Below the pieces are notes generated by a model. The model made no database searches. It was not told the origin of the DNA and saw only the letters and a list, made by a program, of their open reading frames with translations. Shown in pieces: positions 29,708-39,635 of a stretch of 64,000 nt of DNA. Position 1 is the first letter of the stretch, and every line of letters starts with the position of its first letter. The stretch covers positions 48,969 to 112,968 of the forward strand of contig SVLJ01000006.1 of the NCBI GenBank assembly GCA_015067995.1, read 5' to 3'. The position numbers and the translations under genes were made by a program. The DNA comes from Oscillospiraceae bacterium. GTDB taxonomy: Bacteria > Bacillota > Clostridia > Oscillospirales > Oscillospiraceae.

Positions 29708-29746
29708 ATATGCTCCCTTTGTGAACAGATTACAAAGGGAGCATAT
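29708..29746 (+). terminator. Terminator after the M23 gene
   Basis: 15-bp arms ATATGCTCCCTTTGT and complement enclose GAACAGATT, followed by TTTCG. Confidence 0.8.
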
Positions 29747-29769
29747 TTCGTCCCGAAGGGAGCCGACGC

Positions 29770-30636
29770 ATGAGCCGATACCGCAGAAAACGCCATTCTG
29801 CCTTGAGAAAGGCCATGGTGATGACCATAATCATCCTTTGCCTGGCCTTGACGGTCTGGGGGAGCAACGCTGTTCTCCAAACGGAAGAATTTACTTTCCG
29901 GTCGATTCGTCTGCCGGAAAGCTTTGACGGATACCGCGTGGCGGTACTCAGTGATCTCCACGGCGCTGTGTTCGGAGAAGGAAATGCTGTGCTGCTGGAG
30001 CAGACAGCGGCAGCTGCGCCGGATATGATCGCCGTCACCGGGGATCTGGAGGATCAGTTCCGCGGACACGATCCGGAATGGGTGGCGCATCTGGCGGAGG
30101 AACTGGCGAAAATCGCGCCGGTGTACTATATCACCGGAAACCATGAGTGGGCGGTGGGCGATGTACCCGCCCTGAAGAAAACGCTGAGCGGTGCGGGATG
30201 GACGGTGCTGAGCAATCGATTCGTGCCTCTGGAGCGGAACGGAGAGACCATCGTGCTGGCGGGTATCGATGATCCCAACGGATATGCAGATCAGAAATCG
30301 CCGGAAACCGTCACAACAGAGCTGCACGCGGAATGGGGAGATCCCTTCTGGATCCTGCTGGCACACCGCAACAACCGTTTTGAGCATCAGTACAGCCTGC
30401 TGGGAGCAGACCTGACCGTTTCCGGTCACGGACACGGCGGGATCATTCGTCTGCCCTTTACCGATGGGCTGCTGTCTACGGAGAGGACGCTGTTCCCCTC
30501 TTATACCGACGGATTCTACGAGGCCAACGGAGCAACCGTGTTCGTGTCCCGCGGCATTGGCAATTCCGGACGGCTGCTCCGGATATTCAATCCTCCGCAG
30601 ATCGCAGTGATCACGCTGCGGTGTGGGGAGGGATAA
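29770..30636 (+). CDS. Membrane-anchored metallophosphoesterase
   Basis: The 288-residue protein has an N-terminal membrane helix (residues 17-37) and a calcineurin-like domain: [25 protein letters not shown] and VSGHGHGG supply the two-metal ligands. It belongs to the YkuE/YaeI-like group, which faces outward and may act on lipid-linked or phospho-substrates. It lies upstream of mnmG on the same strand with a 26-bp gap. The exact substrate is unknown. Confidence 0.88.
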   Translation: MSRYRRKRHSALRKAMVMTIIILCLALTVWGSNAVLQTEEFTFRSIRLPESFDGYRVAVLSDLHGAVFGEGNAVLLEQTAAAAPDMIAVTGDLEDQFRGHDPEWVAHLAEELAKIAPVYYITGNHEWAVGDVPALKKTLSGAGWTVLSNRFVPLERNGETIVLAGIDDPNGYADQKSPETVTTELHAEWGDPFWILLAHRNNRFEHQYSLLGADLTVSGHGHGGIIRLPFTDGLLSTERTLFPSYTDGFYEANGATVFVSRGIGNSGRLLRIFNPPQIAVITLRCGEG

Positions 30637-30662
30637 CAGACAGATCAAAAGAGGAATACCGT

Positions 30663-32534
30663 ATGACTACGTTTTTTGCCGGACAATTTGATATTGCCGT
30701 GGTGGGCGCAGGCCATGCCGGCATTGAGGCAGCGCTGGCTGCCGCCCGTTTGGGCTTGAAAACCATCGTGTTTACCATCAATCTGGATGCGGTGGGCAAT
30801 ATGCCCTGTAACCCTGCCATCGGCGGCACAGGAAAGGGACATCTGGTGCGGGAACTGGACGCGCTGGGCGGCGAGATGGCGAAAACGGCTGATGCCTGCT
30901 GCATCCAGTACCGTCTGCTGAACAAAGGCAAGGGGCCTGCTGTGTGGTCTCTGCGTGCGCAGGCTGACCGCCGGAAGTATCAGGAAACGATGAAGCGGGT
31001 GCTGGAGGAGCAGGAAAACCTCACTGTCCGTCAGGGCGAGGTGATAGAGCTGCGCTGTGCCGATGGAGCTGTTTCGGAGGTGGTGCTGTCCACCGGTGCT
31101 GTATTTGGCGTCCGGGCGGTGATTCTGGCCACCGGCACCTATCTTTCCGGCCGTACTATTGTAGGTGAATGCATCGAAGATTCCGGCCCTGACGGTATGC
31201 ATGCCGCCAACCGGCTGACGGCATCTCTGGAGCAGCTGGGACTACCCCTGCGGCGGTTCAAAACCGGAACGCCGCCCCGGGTGAATATCCGCAGCGTGGA
31301 TCTGGAGGAGATGGAGGTGCAGCCCGGAGATGAACTGCCGGTGCCGTTCTCTTATTCCACCAGAACACCGCCGGAAAACCAGGCGGTGTGCTGGCTCACC
31401 TGGACGACTGAGGAGACCAAGGAGATCATCAACGAGAATCTGGATCGCTCTCCCATTTATTCCGGTGTTATCGAGGGTGTTGGCCCCCGCTACTGTCCGT
31501 CCTTTGAGACGAAAATCGTCCGGTTTCCGGACAAAAAGCGCCATCAGCTCTTTGTGGAGCCCATGGGCCTGAATACCAGTGAAATGTACATTCAGGGCTT
31601 CTCATCCTCCATGCCGGAGGATGTGCAGATCCGGATGCTGCACAGCGTTCCCGGCCTGCGCCGTGCGGAGATGACCCGTCCCGCCTATGCCATTGAGTAT
31701 GACTGCATCGATCCGCTGGCGCTGCTGCCTACGCTGGAGACGAAGACCATCTCCGGCCTTTACGGAGCGGGACAGTTCAATGGTTCCTCCGGTTATGAGG
31801 AGGCGGCGGTACAGGGCTTTGTGGCTGGTGTCAACGCCGCCAGAAAGCTGCGGGGACAGGAACCGTGGGTTCTGAAACGCAGCGAAAGCTACATCGGCAC
31901 CCTCATTGACGATCTGGTGACCAAGGGAACCAATGAGCCCTACCGCATGATGACCTCCCGCAGCGAGTATCGTTTGGTGCTGCGGCAGGACAATGCTGAT
32001 CTGCGTCTGACAAAAATCGGCCATGATATTGGTCTGGTGTCCGATGAGCGGCTGGCGGAGGTGGAAGCCAAGGAGGCGGCCATCCGCGCCGAGATCCGCC
32101 GCATCAACCACCACGGCGTGGCACCCTCTGCGGAGCTTAGCGCCTTCCTGCGGGAGAAGGGAACGGCGGATGTTACCGATGGCTGTGCGCTGGCGGCACT
32201 GCTGCGCCGTCCGGAGATCCATTATGCTGACCTTGCTCCCTTTGACCCAAACTGGCCCGATCTGCCGGCAGATGTGGCCGAGCAGGTGGAGATCAGTGTG
32301 AAGTACGAGGGATACATCCAGCGCCAGCAGAAGCAGGTGGAGGATTTTGAGCGGATGGAGCAGCGTTTGCTGCCGCCGGAGCTGGATTTCCACGCCATTC
32401 AGGGTTTGCGTCTGGAGGCGCGTGAAAAGCTCTCCGAGGTGCGTCCAGCCAACCTGGGACAGGCTTCCCGCATTTCCGGCGTTTCCCCGGCGGATGTGGC
32501 GGCGCTGATGATCTGGTTGGAGCACCGCAGCTGA
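30663..32534 (+). CDS. mnmG: tRNA uridine-34 5-carboxymethylaminomethyl enzyme MnmG
   Basis: The 623-residue FAD enzyme works with MnmE to modify wobble uridine of t[22 protein letters not shown] binds [18 protein letters not shown] and [11 protein letters not shown] are family signatures, KTGTPPRV and [18 protein letters not shown] follow, and the C-terminal helical domain ends [15 protein letters not shown] 30663 has AGAGG upstream; an earlier in-frame start overlaps the phosphoesterase stop. It is away from the usual mnmE-mnmG-rsmG cluster at the chromosome origin. Confidence 0.96.
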   Translation: MTTFFAGQFDIAVVGAGHAGIEAALAAARLGLKTIVFTINLDAVGNMPCNPAIGGTGKGHLVRELDALGGEMAKTADACCIQYRLLNKGKGPAVWSLRAQADRRKYQETMKRVLEEQENLTVRQGEVIELRCADGAVSEVVLSTGAVFGVRAVILATGTYLSGRTIVGECIEDSGPDGMHAANRLTASLEQLGLPLRRFKTGTPPRVNIRSVDLEEMEVQPGDELPVPFSYSTRTPPENQAVCWLTWTTEETKEIINENLDRSPIYSGVIEGVGPRYCPSFETKIVRFPDKKRHQLFVEPMGLNTSEMYIQGFSSSMPEDVQIRMLHSVPGLRRAEMTRPAYAIEYDCIDPLALLPTLETKTISGLYGAGQFNGSSGYEEAAVQGFVAGVNAARKLRGQEPWVLKRSESYIGTLIDDLVTKGTNEPYRMMTSRSEYRLVLRQDNADLRLTKIGHDIGLVSDERLAEVEAKEAAIRAEIRRINHHGVAPSAELSAFLREKGTADVTDGCALAALLRRPEIHYADLAPFDPNWPDLPADVAEQVEISVKYEGYIQRQQKQVEDFERMEQRLLPPELDFHAIQGLRLEAREKLSEVRPANLGQASRISGVSPADVAALMIWLEHRS

Positions 32535-32546
32535 TATACCAATCAA

Positions 32547-32577
32547 AAATCCTCCGGCCATAACGGCCGGAGGATTT
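32547..32577. terminator. Bidirectional terminator, mnmG / F420-ligase-like
   Basis: AAATCCTCCGGCC and complement around ATAAC, A-run before and TTT after. Confidence 0.85.
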
Positions 32578-32584
32578 GCTGCGT

Positions 32585-33289
32585 TTATGCCTTTTTGCGG
32601 ATGAGAATGAAGGGTGTGCACTGGGCGGACTGACCGGCAGGATTGTCCCGGATGATATCGCACAGGGCGGCTTCGTCCAGAGTGAGACAGTCTGCCTTGC
32701 CCAGCAGCTCGCGGCTCAGGTCGCTGGCGTCCACGATCATGGACACAACGCCGGTCTTCTCGTAGATCTCGTTGCACACGCCGGTGGGATTCTCAGGGTT
32801 GAGAATGCCGTAGTTGACGTATTCCTTGAAGGAAATGTCATAATCGATGAGGCCGTCAATGCCGTCCACCTCGTGGCCGCACACCTTGTAGAACACGCCC
32901 TTCTTGCCGAACAGCTTCGTAACGGCGGAGCAGGCGGCGGCAAACAGCACGCGGGGCAGGCCGCACTGCATGATGATCAGCTGCATCTTGTAAGGAGTGC
33001 CTGCGCCGGGACCGGCAGGAGTCACATGGACGAAGCGGCACAGCAGCTTGGCCCAAAAGCCGGGGTGGATATCCTTGCGGTGCACCACGCGGTTCTGGCA
33101 CAGGGCGATGATCTTCTCGGAGATGGAGAGAATCCAGCCATCCTCATACAGGGGCTTGACGTAACGCTCCACCAGATCGATATAATTCTCACCCAGCTCC
33201 ACAAAGTGGGTCCGAATGGCGTGGCGCTCATAGATAACGCCGTTGGATTCAATTTCCACGGCTTTATTTTCGTTGGCGACAAATTCCAT
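32585..33289 (-). CDS. Coenzyme F420-0:L-glutamate ligase-like protein
   Basis: The 234-residue protein resembles the F420 ligase domain. HAIRTHFVELGENYIDLVERYV leads to GWILSISEKIIALCQNRVV, which matches the family's D-x-x-x-x-S-x-K-x-V region, and PGAGTPYKMQ and GVFYKVCGHEVDGIDG follow in the positions of its metal and nucleotide loops. The classical enzyme adds glutamate to F420. No other F420 genes are visible, and such organisms are not known F420 makers, so the true substrate is probably different. It is monocistronic. Confidence 0.62.
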   Translation of the reverse strand: MEFVANENKAVEIESNGVIYERHAIRTHFVELGENYIDLVERYVKPLYEDGWILSISEKIIALCQNRVVHRKDIHPGFWAKLLCRFVHVTPAGPGAGTPYKMQLIIMQCGLPRVLFAAACSAVTKLFGKKGVFYKVCGHEVDGIDGLIDYDISFKEYVNYGILNPENPTGVCNEIYEKTGVVSMIVDASDLSRELLGKADCLTLDEAALCDIIRDNPAGQSAQCTPFILIRKKA

Positions 33290-33397
33290 AATGGTTTCCT
33301 CTTTCCTGTGATATCAGTTCCACGCCTTATTTTAACACATTTCCAGGAAAATTCTACTGCTATTTGCAAAAATACCGGCAGCTTTCGCCGACACAAA

Positions 33398-33430
33398 GAA
33401 AGGACGCACCCTTGCGGATGCGTCCTTCTT
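33398..33430. terminator. Terminator after the second PFOR gene
   Basis: AAGGACGCA and TGCGTCCTT form the stem, in A-rich and T-rich flanks, 36 bp after the PFOR stop. Confidence 0.75.
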
Positions 33431-33465
33431 GTCTATGGAAGAATCGTGAGCCGGGAAGCTCCGGA

Positions 33466-36400
33466 TCAACCCTCGTACATTGCCTTCAGCTTCAGCAGCT
33501 TCTGGTAACGCTCCATGGCGTTCTTCTCATTGCGCTCGAACAGGTTGCCTGCGCGGTCGGGGAACTCGCGGGTCAGACGGCTGTAGCGGGCCTCGTTCAT
33601 CAGGAACTCCTGATAGCCGCCGGCGGGCTCCTTGGAGTCCAGAGTAAACTTGGAGCCCTCAGCAGCAGGATTGAAGCGGAACAGGTTCCAGTAACCGCAC
33701 TCGACGGCCTTCTTCATTTCCTTCTGGCAGTTCATCATGCCGCCCTTGATGGAGTGCATCTCGCAGGGAGCATAGCCGATGATCAGGGAGGGACCGGGAT
33801 AAGCCTCGGCCTCCTGGATGGCCTTCAGGGTCTGAGCGGGGTTGGCGCCCATAGCGACCTGAGCAACATAGATGTAGCCATAGGACATGGCGATCTCAGC
33901 CAGAGACTTCTTCTTGATCTCCTTACCGGCGGCTGCGAACTGAGCAACCTGACCAATGTTGGAAGCCTTGGAAGCCTGACCACCGGTGTTGGAGTAAACC
34001 TCGGTATCGAAGACGAAGATGTTCACATCGTTGCCGGAAGCCAGCACGTGGTCAACACCGCCGAAGCCGATATCGTAAGCCCAGCCGTCGCCGCCGAAGA
34101 TCCACATGGACTTCTTGGCCAGATATTCCTTGTCAGCCAGGATCTCAGCAACGATCTCGCTGGCGGGAGCCTTCTCCAGGATGGCAACCAGAGCGTCAGC
34201 AGCAGCCTTGTTGGCGGTGCAGTCGTCCATGGTGCTCAGGTATGCCTCGCAGGCAGCCTTGCACTCGGTGCAGTCCACGGAAGCGGCCAGCTCACGGACC
34301 TTGTCGGCCAGGCGGCTGCGGGTGGCCTGCTGACCCAGGAACATGCCCAGGCCGTGCTCGGCGTTATCCTCGAACAGGGAGTTGGACCATGCGGGGCCCT
34401 GGCCCTTGGTGTTGGTGCAGTAGGGAGAAGTTGCGGCGGGACCACCCCAGATGGAGGAGCAGCCGGTGGCGTTGGAGATGTACATATGATCGCCGTACAG
34501 CTGGGTGATCAGGCGGGCATAGCTGGTTTCGGCGCAGCCTGCGCAGGAGCCGGAGAACTCCAGATAGGGCTTCTTGAACTGGCTGCCCTTCACGGTGTTG
34601 TCCTGCATGTCCTTCTTCTCGGCGACCTCGGCAACGCAATAGTTGAACACGTCCTGCTGTGCCAGCTCGTCTTCCTGAGCGACCATGGTCAGAGCGCCAA
34701 CGGGGCACTGGCCGATACAGACGCCGCAGCCCATGCAGTCCAGGGGGCTGATAGCCATGGTGTACTTGTAGACGCCCTTGCCCTTGCCGGCCTTGATGTC
34801 CACGATCTTGGAGGCAGCGGGAGCCGCGGCAACCTCTTCCTCGGTCAGGGCGAAGGGACGGATGGTGGCATGGGGGCAGACATAAGCGCAGTTGTTGCAC
34901 TGGATGCACTTGGCAGCGTCCCAGGTGGGAACGGAGACGGCGACGCCGCGCTTCTCGTAAGCAGCAGCGCCCAGCTCGAACTGACCGTCGGCGTGCTTGG
35001 AGAACACGGACACGGGCAGGCTATCGCCATCCATCTTGCCCATGGGCAGCAGGATGTTCTGAACCATCTCAACCAGCTCGGGCTTGCCGGTCAGGGCAGC
35101 GGCCTCGGTGGTATCCTGAGCGTTGGCCCACTCGGCGGGAACGTCGATCTTCTTGTAGGCAGTGGCGCCCAGATCGATGGCCTTGTGGTTCATGTCAACG
35201 ATATCCTGGCCCTTCTTCAGGTAGGAAGCGGTGGCAGCGTCCTTCATGTAGCCCAGTGCCTCAGCCTCGGGCAGAACCTTTGCCAGAGAGAAGAATGCGG
35301 ACTGCAGGATGGTGTTGGTGCGCTTGCCCATGCCGATCTCAATGGCCAGATCGATGGCGTTGATGGTGTAGAGCTGGATGTTGTTCTGGGCGATGTAGCG
35401 CTTGGAAGCGGCATCCAGATGCTGATCCAGTTCCTCGGGAGTCCACTTGCAGTTGATCATGAACACGCCGCCGGGCTTAACGTCACGGACGATGGGGAAG
35501 CCCTTCAGGATGTAAGCGGGAACATGGCATGCAACGAAGTCAGCCTTGTTGATGTAGTAAGAGGACTTGATGGCCTTGTCGCCGAAGCGCAGGTGGCTGA
35601 TGGTGACGCCGCCGGTCTTCTTGGAGTCATACTGGAAATAAGCCTGAACGAACTTGTCGGTATGGTCGCCGATGATCTTGATGGAGTTCTTGTTGGCACC
35701 GACAGTGCCGTCGCCGCCCAGACCCCAGAACTTGCACTCGATGGTGCCTTCTGCGGCGGTGGCGGGAGCAGCGGTCTCTTCCAGAGACAGGTTGGTAACG
35801 TCGTCCTTGATGCCGATGGTGAACTGGCGCTTGGGAGCGGCCTTGGTCAGCTCATTGAACACGGCGAAGACGGAAGAGGGAGGAGTATCCTTGCTGCCCA
35901 GACCGTAACGGCCGCCGATGACGGTAACATCGCTCTTGCCGGCATTGGCCAGAGCGGTGACGACGTCCATGTACAGAGGCTCGCCCTGAGAGCCGGGCTC
36001 CTTGGTGCGGTCCAGAACGGCGATCTTCTTGGCGGTGGCAGGGATGACGGACAGCAGGTGCTCGGCGGAGAAGGGACGATACAGGTGAACCTTCACCATA
36101 CCGACCTTTTCGCCCTTGGCGGTCATGTAGTCGATGACTTCCTCTGCAACATTGCACAGGGAGCCCATGGCGATGATGACGCGCTCTGCGTCGGGTGCGC
36201 CGTAGTAGTTGAACAGCTTGTAATCAGTGCCCAGCTTGGCATTGATCTTGTTCATGTACTTCTCAACGATGGCGGGCAGAGCATCATAGTAGGGGTTGCA
36301 TGCCTCGCGGTGCTGGAAGAAGATGTCGCCGTTCTCGTGAGAGCCGCGCATGTTGGGGCGCTCAGGATTCAGGGAGTGCTTGCGGAAGGCTGCAACAGCA

Positions 36401-36993
36401 TCCATGTCGCACATTTCCTTCAGATCCTCGTAGTCCCAGATGGCGATCTTCTGGATCTCGTGGGAGGTACGGAAACCATCGAAGAAGTTGATGAAGGGGA
36501 CGCGGCCCTCGATAGAAGCCAGATGGGCAACGGGGGACAGGTCCATGATTTCCTGAACGTCATTCTCGCACAGCATGGCGAAGCCGGTCTGACGGCAGGC
36601 CATAACGTCGGAGTGATCGCCGAAGATATTCAGGGCGTGGGTGGAGACGGTACGGGCGGAAACATGGAAGACGCAGGGCAGGAGTTCACCGGCGATCTTA
36701 TACATGTTGGGCACCATCAGCAGCAGGCCCTGGGAAGCGGTATAAGTGGTGGTCATAGCACCGGTGGCCAGAGAGCCGTGAACGGTACCGGCGGCACCGG
36801 CCTCGGACTGCATCTCGCAGACCTTGACGGTGGTACCGAAGATGTTCTTGCGGCCGTTGGCAGACCACTGGTCGACCATATCTGCCATGGGAGAGGACGG
36901 GGTGATGGGATAGATGCCCGCCACTTCGGTAAACGCATAGCTGACATGTGCAGCAGCGGTATTACCGTCCATGGACTTGAGTTTTCTTGCCAT
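33466..36993 (-). CDS. nifJ: Pyruvate:ferredoxin (flavodoxin) oxidoreductase, copy 2
   Basis: This second full-length PFOR of 1175 residues has the same domain order as the gene at 2791: YPITPSSPM near residue 35, [12 protein letters not shown], clusters CIQCNNCAYVCP and CMGCGVCIGQCP, and the TPP region [12 protein letters not shown] with [11 protein letters not shown]. The ATG at 36993 has AGGAGG 8 nt upstream, a near-ideal site. Codon use is very biased, suggesting it is the main, highly expressed enzyme, with copy 1 conditional under LysR control (inference). It is flanked by its own terminator and has no adjacent regulator. Confidence 0.96.
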   Translation of the reverse strand: MARKLKSMDGNTAAAHVSYAFTEVAGIYPITPSSPMADMVDQWSANGRKNIFGTTVKVCEMQSEAGAAGTVHGSLATGAMTTTYTASQGLLLMVPNMYKIAGELLPCVFHVSARTVSTHALNIFGDHSDVMACRQTGFAMLCENDVQEIMDLSPVAHLASIEGRVPFINFFDGFRTSHEIQKIAIWDYEDLKEMCDMDAVAAFRKHSLNPERPNMRGSHENGDIFFQHREACNPYYDALPAIVEKYMNKINAKLGTDYKLFNYYGAPDAERVIIAMGSLCNVAEEVIDYMTAKGEKVGMVKVHLYRPFSAEHLLSVIPATAKKIAVLDRTKEPGSQGEPLYMDVVTALANAGKSDVTVIGGRYGLGSKDTPPSSVFAVFNELTKAAPKRQFTIGIKDDVTNLSLEETAAPATAAEGTIECKFWGLGGDGTVGANKNSIKIIGDHTDKFVQAYFQYDSKKTGGVTISHLRFGDKAIKSSYYINKADFVACHVPAYILKGFPIVRDVKPGGVFMINCKWTPEELDQHLDAASKRYIAQNNIQLYTINAIDLAIEIGMGKRTNTILQSAFFSLAKVLPEAEALGYMKDAATASYLKKGQDIVDMNHKAIDLGATAYKKIDVPAEWANAQDTTEAAALTGKPELVEMVQNILLPMGKMDGDSLPVSVFSKHADGQFELGAAAYEKRGVAVSVPTWDAAKCIQCNNCAYVCPHATIRPFALTEEEVAAAPAASKIVDIKAGKGKGVYKYTMAISPLDCMGCGVCIGQCPVGALTMVAQEDELAQQDVFNYCVAEVAEKKDMQDNTVKGSQFKKPYLEFSGSCAGCAETSYARLITQLYGDHMYISNATGCSSIWGGPAATSPYCTNTKGQGPAWSNSLFEDNAEHGLGMFLGQQATRSRLADKVRELAASVDCTECKAACEAYLSTMDDCTANKAAADALVAILEKAPASEIVAEILADKEYLAKKSMWIFGGDGWAYDIGFGGVDHVLASGNDVNIFVFDTEVYSNTGGQASKASNIGQVAQFAAAGKEIKKKSLAEIAMSYGYIYVAQVAMGANPAQTLKAIQEAEAYPGPSLIIGYAPCEMHSIKGGMMNCQKEMKKAVECGYWNLFRFNPAAEGSKFTLDSKEPAGGYQEFLMNEARYSRLTREFPDRAGNLFERNEKNAMERYQKLLKLKAMYEG

Positions 36994-37356
36994 AAACAAA
37001 ACCTCCTATAATTTGCTGCCCGGGGGCAGCTGTTTACACAGACGGGGACTTTGGAAAGAACCCCATTCATCACACATTATAGCACTCCGTTTTTGACGTG
37101 TAAACGACTGTATTGTTATTTTTTTTACAAAATCCGAAAATTCTGCGGAAAGGACAAATTAACTTGCATTTTTTCGGCGTTTTTTTGCGTTTCCTGTTTC
37201 ACTTTTGGCAAAAATGTGGTAAAATGCAGGAAAACAGACCAAAAATTGCAGTAGTTGCGGTGGAGGAGGAAGGATGCCGGCCGCTGAATCGTATACGTTT
37301 CCCGCGGACGGATGACTTTTGAAGCCTGTAGATTTCAAAGTGCAAGGAGGATCGCC
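36994..37356. other. Intergenic region between PFOR copy 2 and the ComM-like gene
   Basis: These ~360 bases are AT-rich and hold the divergent leader regions of both genes. I see no convincing small gene or RNA. Confidence 0.4.
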
Positions 37357-38874
37357 ATGGTCGTCACAGTTCGTTCTCTGGGTCTGACGGGCCTGAGCGG
37401 GTATGAAGTCTCTGCAGAATGCTTTCTCTCCGGCGGATTGCCGGCGTTTGATATTGTAGGTTTGCCCGACACCGCCGTGCGGGAAGCGAGGGAGCGTGTC
37501 CGTGCGGCAGTGAAAAACTGCGGCTGCAAGTTCCCTGTCAGCCGCATTACCGTGAATCTGGCTCCGGCGGGACAGAAAAAGGCTGGTACCGTTTATGATC
37601 TGCCCATCTTTGTGGGCTTGCTGGCGGCTTCCGAAGAGATTCCCCAGCTGCCGGAAGATGCCGCGTTTATTGGCGAGCTGTCTCTCACCGGTGTAGTGCG
37701 GGGCATTGACGGCGTTCTGCCCATGGCACTGGCTGCCCGGCGTGCCGGTATCCGACAACTGTTTGTGCCGGAGGAGAATGCCGCAGAGGCTACTTTGGCC
37801 GGTGAGCTGACGGTGTTCGGCGTGCCGGATGTGGCTGCCCTGACGGCGCACCTGAGGGGTGAGAGCATGCTGACGCCTGCGGCTGCGTGGATTCCGGGTG
37901 AGGAGACGGAGGAAATGCCGGATCTTCGGGATGTGGTAGGACAGGAGAACATCCGCCGTGCTCTGGAGGTGGCGGCCAGTGGTGGGCACAATTTGCTGAT
38001 GCTTGGCAGCCCCGGAGCCGGCAAGTCCATGCTGGCCCGCCGTCTGCCCTCTATTTTGCCGGAGATGACCCGCGAGGAAGCGCTGGAGACAAGCGCGATA
38101 TGGTCGGTGGCGGGATTGCTGGACAGGGATCGCCCGCTGCTGCGGCAGCGCCCCTTCCGGGCGCCCCATCATACGGCCTCTGCCGCGGCTCTGGCCGGCG
38201 GCGGTCCTGCTCTGCGGCCGGGCGAGATCTCCTTTGCCCACAACGGCGTGCTGTTTCTGGATGAACTGCCGGAATTCCGTCGGGACGTGCTGGAGGCCAT
38301 GCGCCAGCCGCTGGAGGACGGTACCGTTACGGTGGCAAGAGCCGGCGGCACACTCCACATGCCTGCCCGGTTCCAGCTGGTGTGCGCTATGAATCCCTGC
38401 CGCTGCGGCTGGTGGGGACATCCCTCCGGGAGATGCCGCTGTTCGGAACGGGATGTGGAACGGTATGCAGAAAAAATCTCCGGTCCGCTGATGGATCGCA
38501 TTGACATCCATGTATATGTGCCCTCGGTGGAATATGACGCCCTGCGCCGCAAGGCAACGCCGGAATCCTCCGCAGAGGTTAAGGCGCGGGTGGATGCTGC
38601 CCGGGAAATCCAGCGCAAACGCTTCGCCGACAGGGATGTCTACTGCAACGCCCAGATGACGGCGGCCATGGTGGGTGAGTTCTGTGAGCTGGATGCCGCA
38701 GGCGATAAACTGCTGCGCACAGCCTTTGAGCGGATAGGACTTACGGCCCGATCTCACGACCGTATCCTGCGGGTGGCCCGCACCATCGCAGATCTGGAGG
38801 CATCGGAAAGCATTCAGGCCCATCATCTCGCAGAAGCCATCCAGTATCGCAATACGGAGATATTGAAGGGGTAA
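37357..38874 (+). CDS. YifB/ComM-family magnesium-chelatase-like AAA ATPase
   Basis: The 505-residue protein has the N-terminal ChlI-like domain (LPAFDIVGLPDTAVREARERV), a central AAA domain with Walker A LGSPGAGKS near residue 225, Walker B FLDELPEF, the MNPCRCG loop, and the C-terminal Mg-chelatase domain ending in EAIQYR. In transformable bacteria ComM is a branch-migration helicase for incoming DNA. ATG 37357 has AAGGAGG 7 nt upstream. Together with cinA in this window it hints at competence genes, but both are widespread in non-competent bacteria. Confidence 0.93.
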   Translation: MVVTVRSLGLTGLSGYEVSAECFLSGGLPAFDIVGLPDTAVREARERVRAAVKNCGCKFPVSRITVNLAPAGQKKAGTVYDLPIFVGLLAASEEIPQLPEDAAFIGELSLTGVVRGIDGVLPMALAARRAGIRQLFVPEENAAEATLAGELTVFGVPDVAALTAHLRGESMLTPAAAWIPGEETEEMPDLRDVVGQENIRRALEVAASGGHNLLMLGSPGAGKSMLARRLPSILPEMTREEALETSAIWSVAGLLDRDRPLLRQRPFRAPHHTASAAALAGGGPALRPGEISFAHNGVLFLDELPEFRRDVLEAMRQPLEDGTVTVARAGGTLHMPARFQLVCAMNPCRCGWWGHPSGRCRCSERDVERYAEKISGPLMDRIDIHVYVPSVEYDALRRKATPESSAEVKARVDAAREIQRKRFADRDVYCNAQMTAAMVGEFCELDAAGDKLLRTAFERIGLTARSHDRILRVARTIADLEASESIQAHHLAEAIQYRNTEILKG

Positions 38875-38901
38875 AGAAATTGGGTTTTGACACGAAGAAT
38901 A

Positions 38902-38966
38902 CATATATGCCGGTTATGATGTGAACAGACGATGGGACAACCTATGCAAAGATACCGGCATATATG
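38902..38966. repeat. Inverted repeat upstream of the lipoprotein gene
   Basis: CATATATGCCGGT (38902) and its exact complement (38954-38966) are 13-bp arms separated by 39 bp. A TTGACA lies just upstream at 38887. It could be a pair of operator half-sites or a large leader hairpin. Confidence 0.55.
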
Positions 38967-38989
38967 CCTGCCGGGAAAGGAGGATGCCT

Positions 38990-39562
38990 GTGAAGAAGTA
39001 TATTTCTCTTGTTTTAATGCTTCTCGTTCTGCTGTGCTCTGCCTGCGGGGCAGAGGAGGAACCGGAGGGCAAAACCATATCCACCCAGATCGGCGGGCAG
39101 TCGGCTGTCGTGACATTTGAGCCGGGAACACTTTCCGCCGGCACGGTTCAGACGGACAAGGGGACCTACGCCTTTGCCTGGGACAGAAGCGGCGACCTGA
39201 AGATCACCTATCCGGATGGGACGAGATTTACGTACACGGAAAGCGGCAGCGGTTTGGCATCCCTCGACTTTGATCCGGAAGCCAAGGGATATCTCAGCGG
39301 GATCACCATGGCATGGGGCATTGAGAGTGCCATTGACCAGATGCGTCCTGCCCGGAAGGAGGGACCCAGTCCGTTGCTGGCGATCTTCCTGCTGGCGGTG
39401 GGCGCGTGGAATACCTTTGTGCCAAGAAGTGCATGGTATCTGTCCTATGGCTGGCGGTTCCGGGATGCGGAGCCATCAGACGCTGCACTGACCGCGCATA
39501 TCATCGGAGGTGTCGTGGCATTGCTGGCAGGCGGTATCTGTCTGCTGGCGGCAATTTTTTGA
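38990..39562 (+). CDS. Lipoprotein of unknown function with two C-terminal membrane segments
   Basis: The 190-residue protein starts with a lipoprotein signal (LVLMLLVLLCSAC), then a ~100-residue beta-rich domain including YAFAWDRSGDLKITYPDGT, and ends with two hydrophobic segments (PLLAIFLLAVGAWN and GGVVALLAGGICLLAAIF). The GTG at 38990 is chosen since AAAGGAGG is 6 nt upstream; the ATG at 38984 abuts that site. I do not recognise the family. Confidence 0.75.
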   Translation: MKKYISLVLMLLVLLCSACGAEEEPEGKTISTQIGGQSAVVTFEPGTLSAGTVQTDKGTYAFAWDRSGDLKITYPDGTRFTYTESGSGLASLDFDPEAKGYLSGITMAWGIESAIDQMRPARKEGPSPLLAIFLLAVGAWNTFVPRSAWYLSYGWRFRDAEPSDAALTAHIIGGVVALLAGGICLLAAIF

Positions 39563-39578
39563 AAGATGATCGAAAAGC

Positions 39579-39623
39579 AGCACTACCACTGGCAACGCTT
39601 GATAACTTGCCGGTGGTAGTGCT
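39579..39623. terminator. Bidirectional terminator, lipoprotein / antiporter
   Basis: AGCACTACCAC and GTGGTAGTGCT are 11-bp arms with an internal TGGCAA/TTGCCG pairing. Confidence 0.75.
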
Positions 39624-39635
39624 TTATGCATTCGT

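Noticed and set aside
33364..37011. A 1215-codon plus-strand frame opposite PFOR copy 2
   Set aside because: Its glycine/valine/leucine-rich translation is the mirror of strongly biased PFOR codons; the minus strand has all PFOR motifs.
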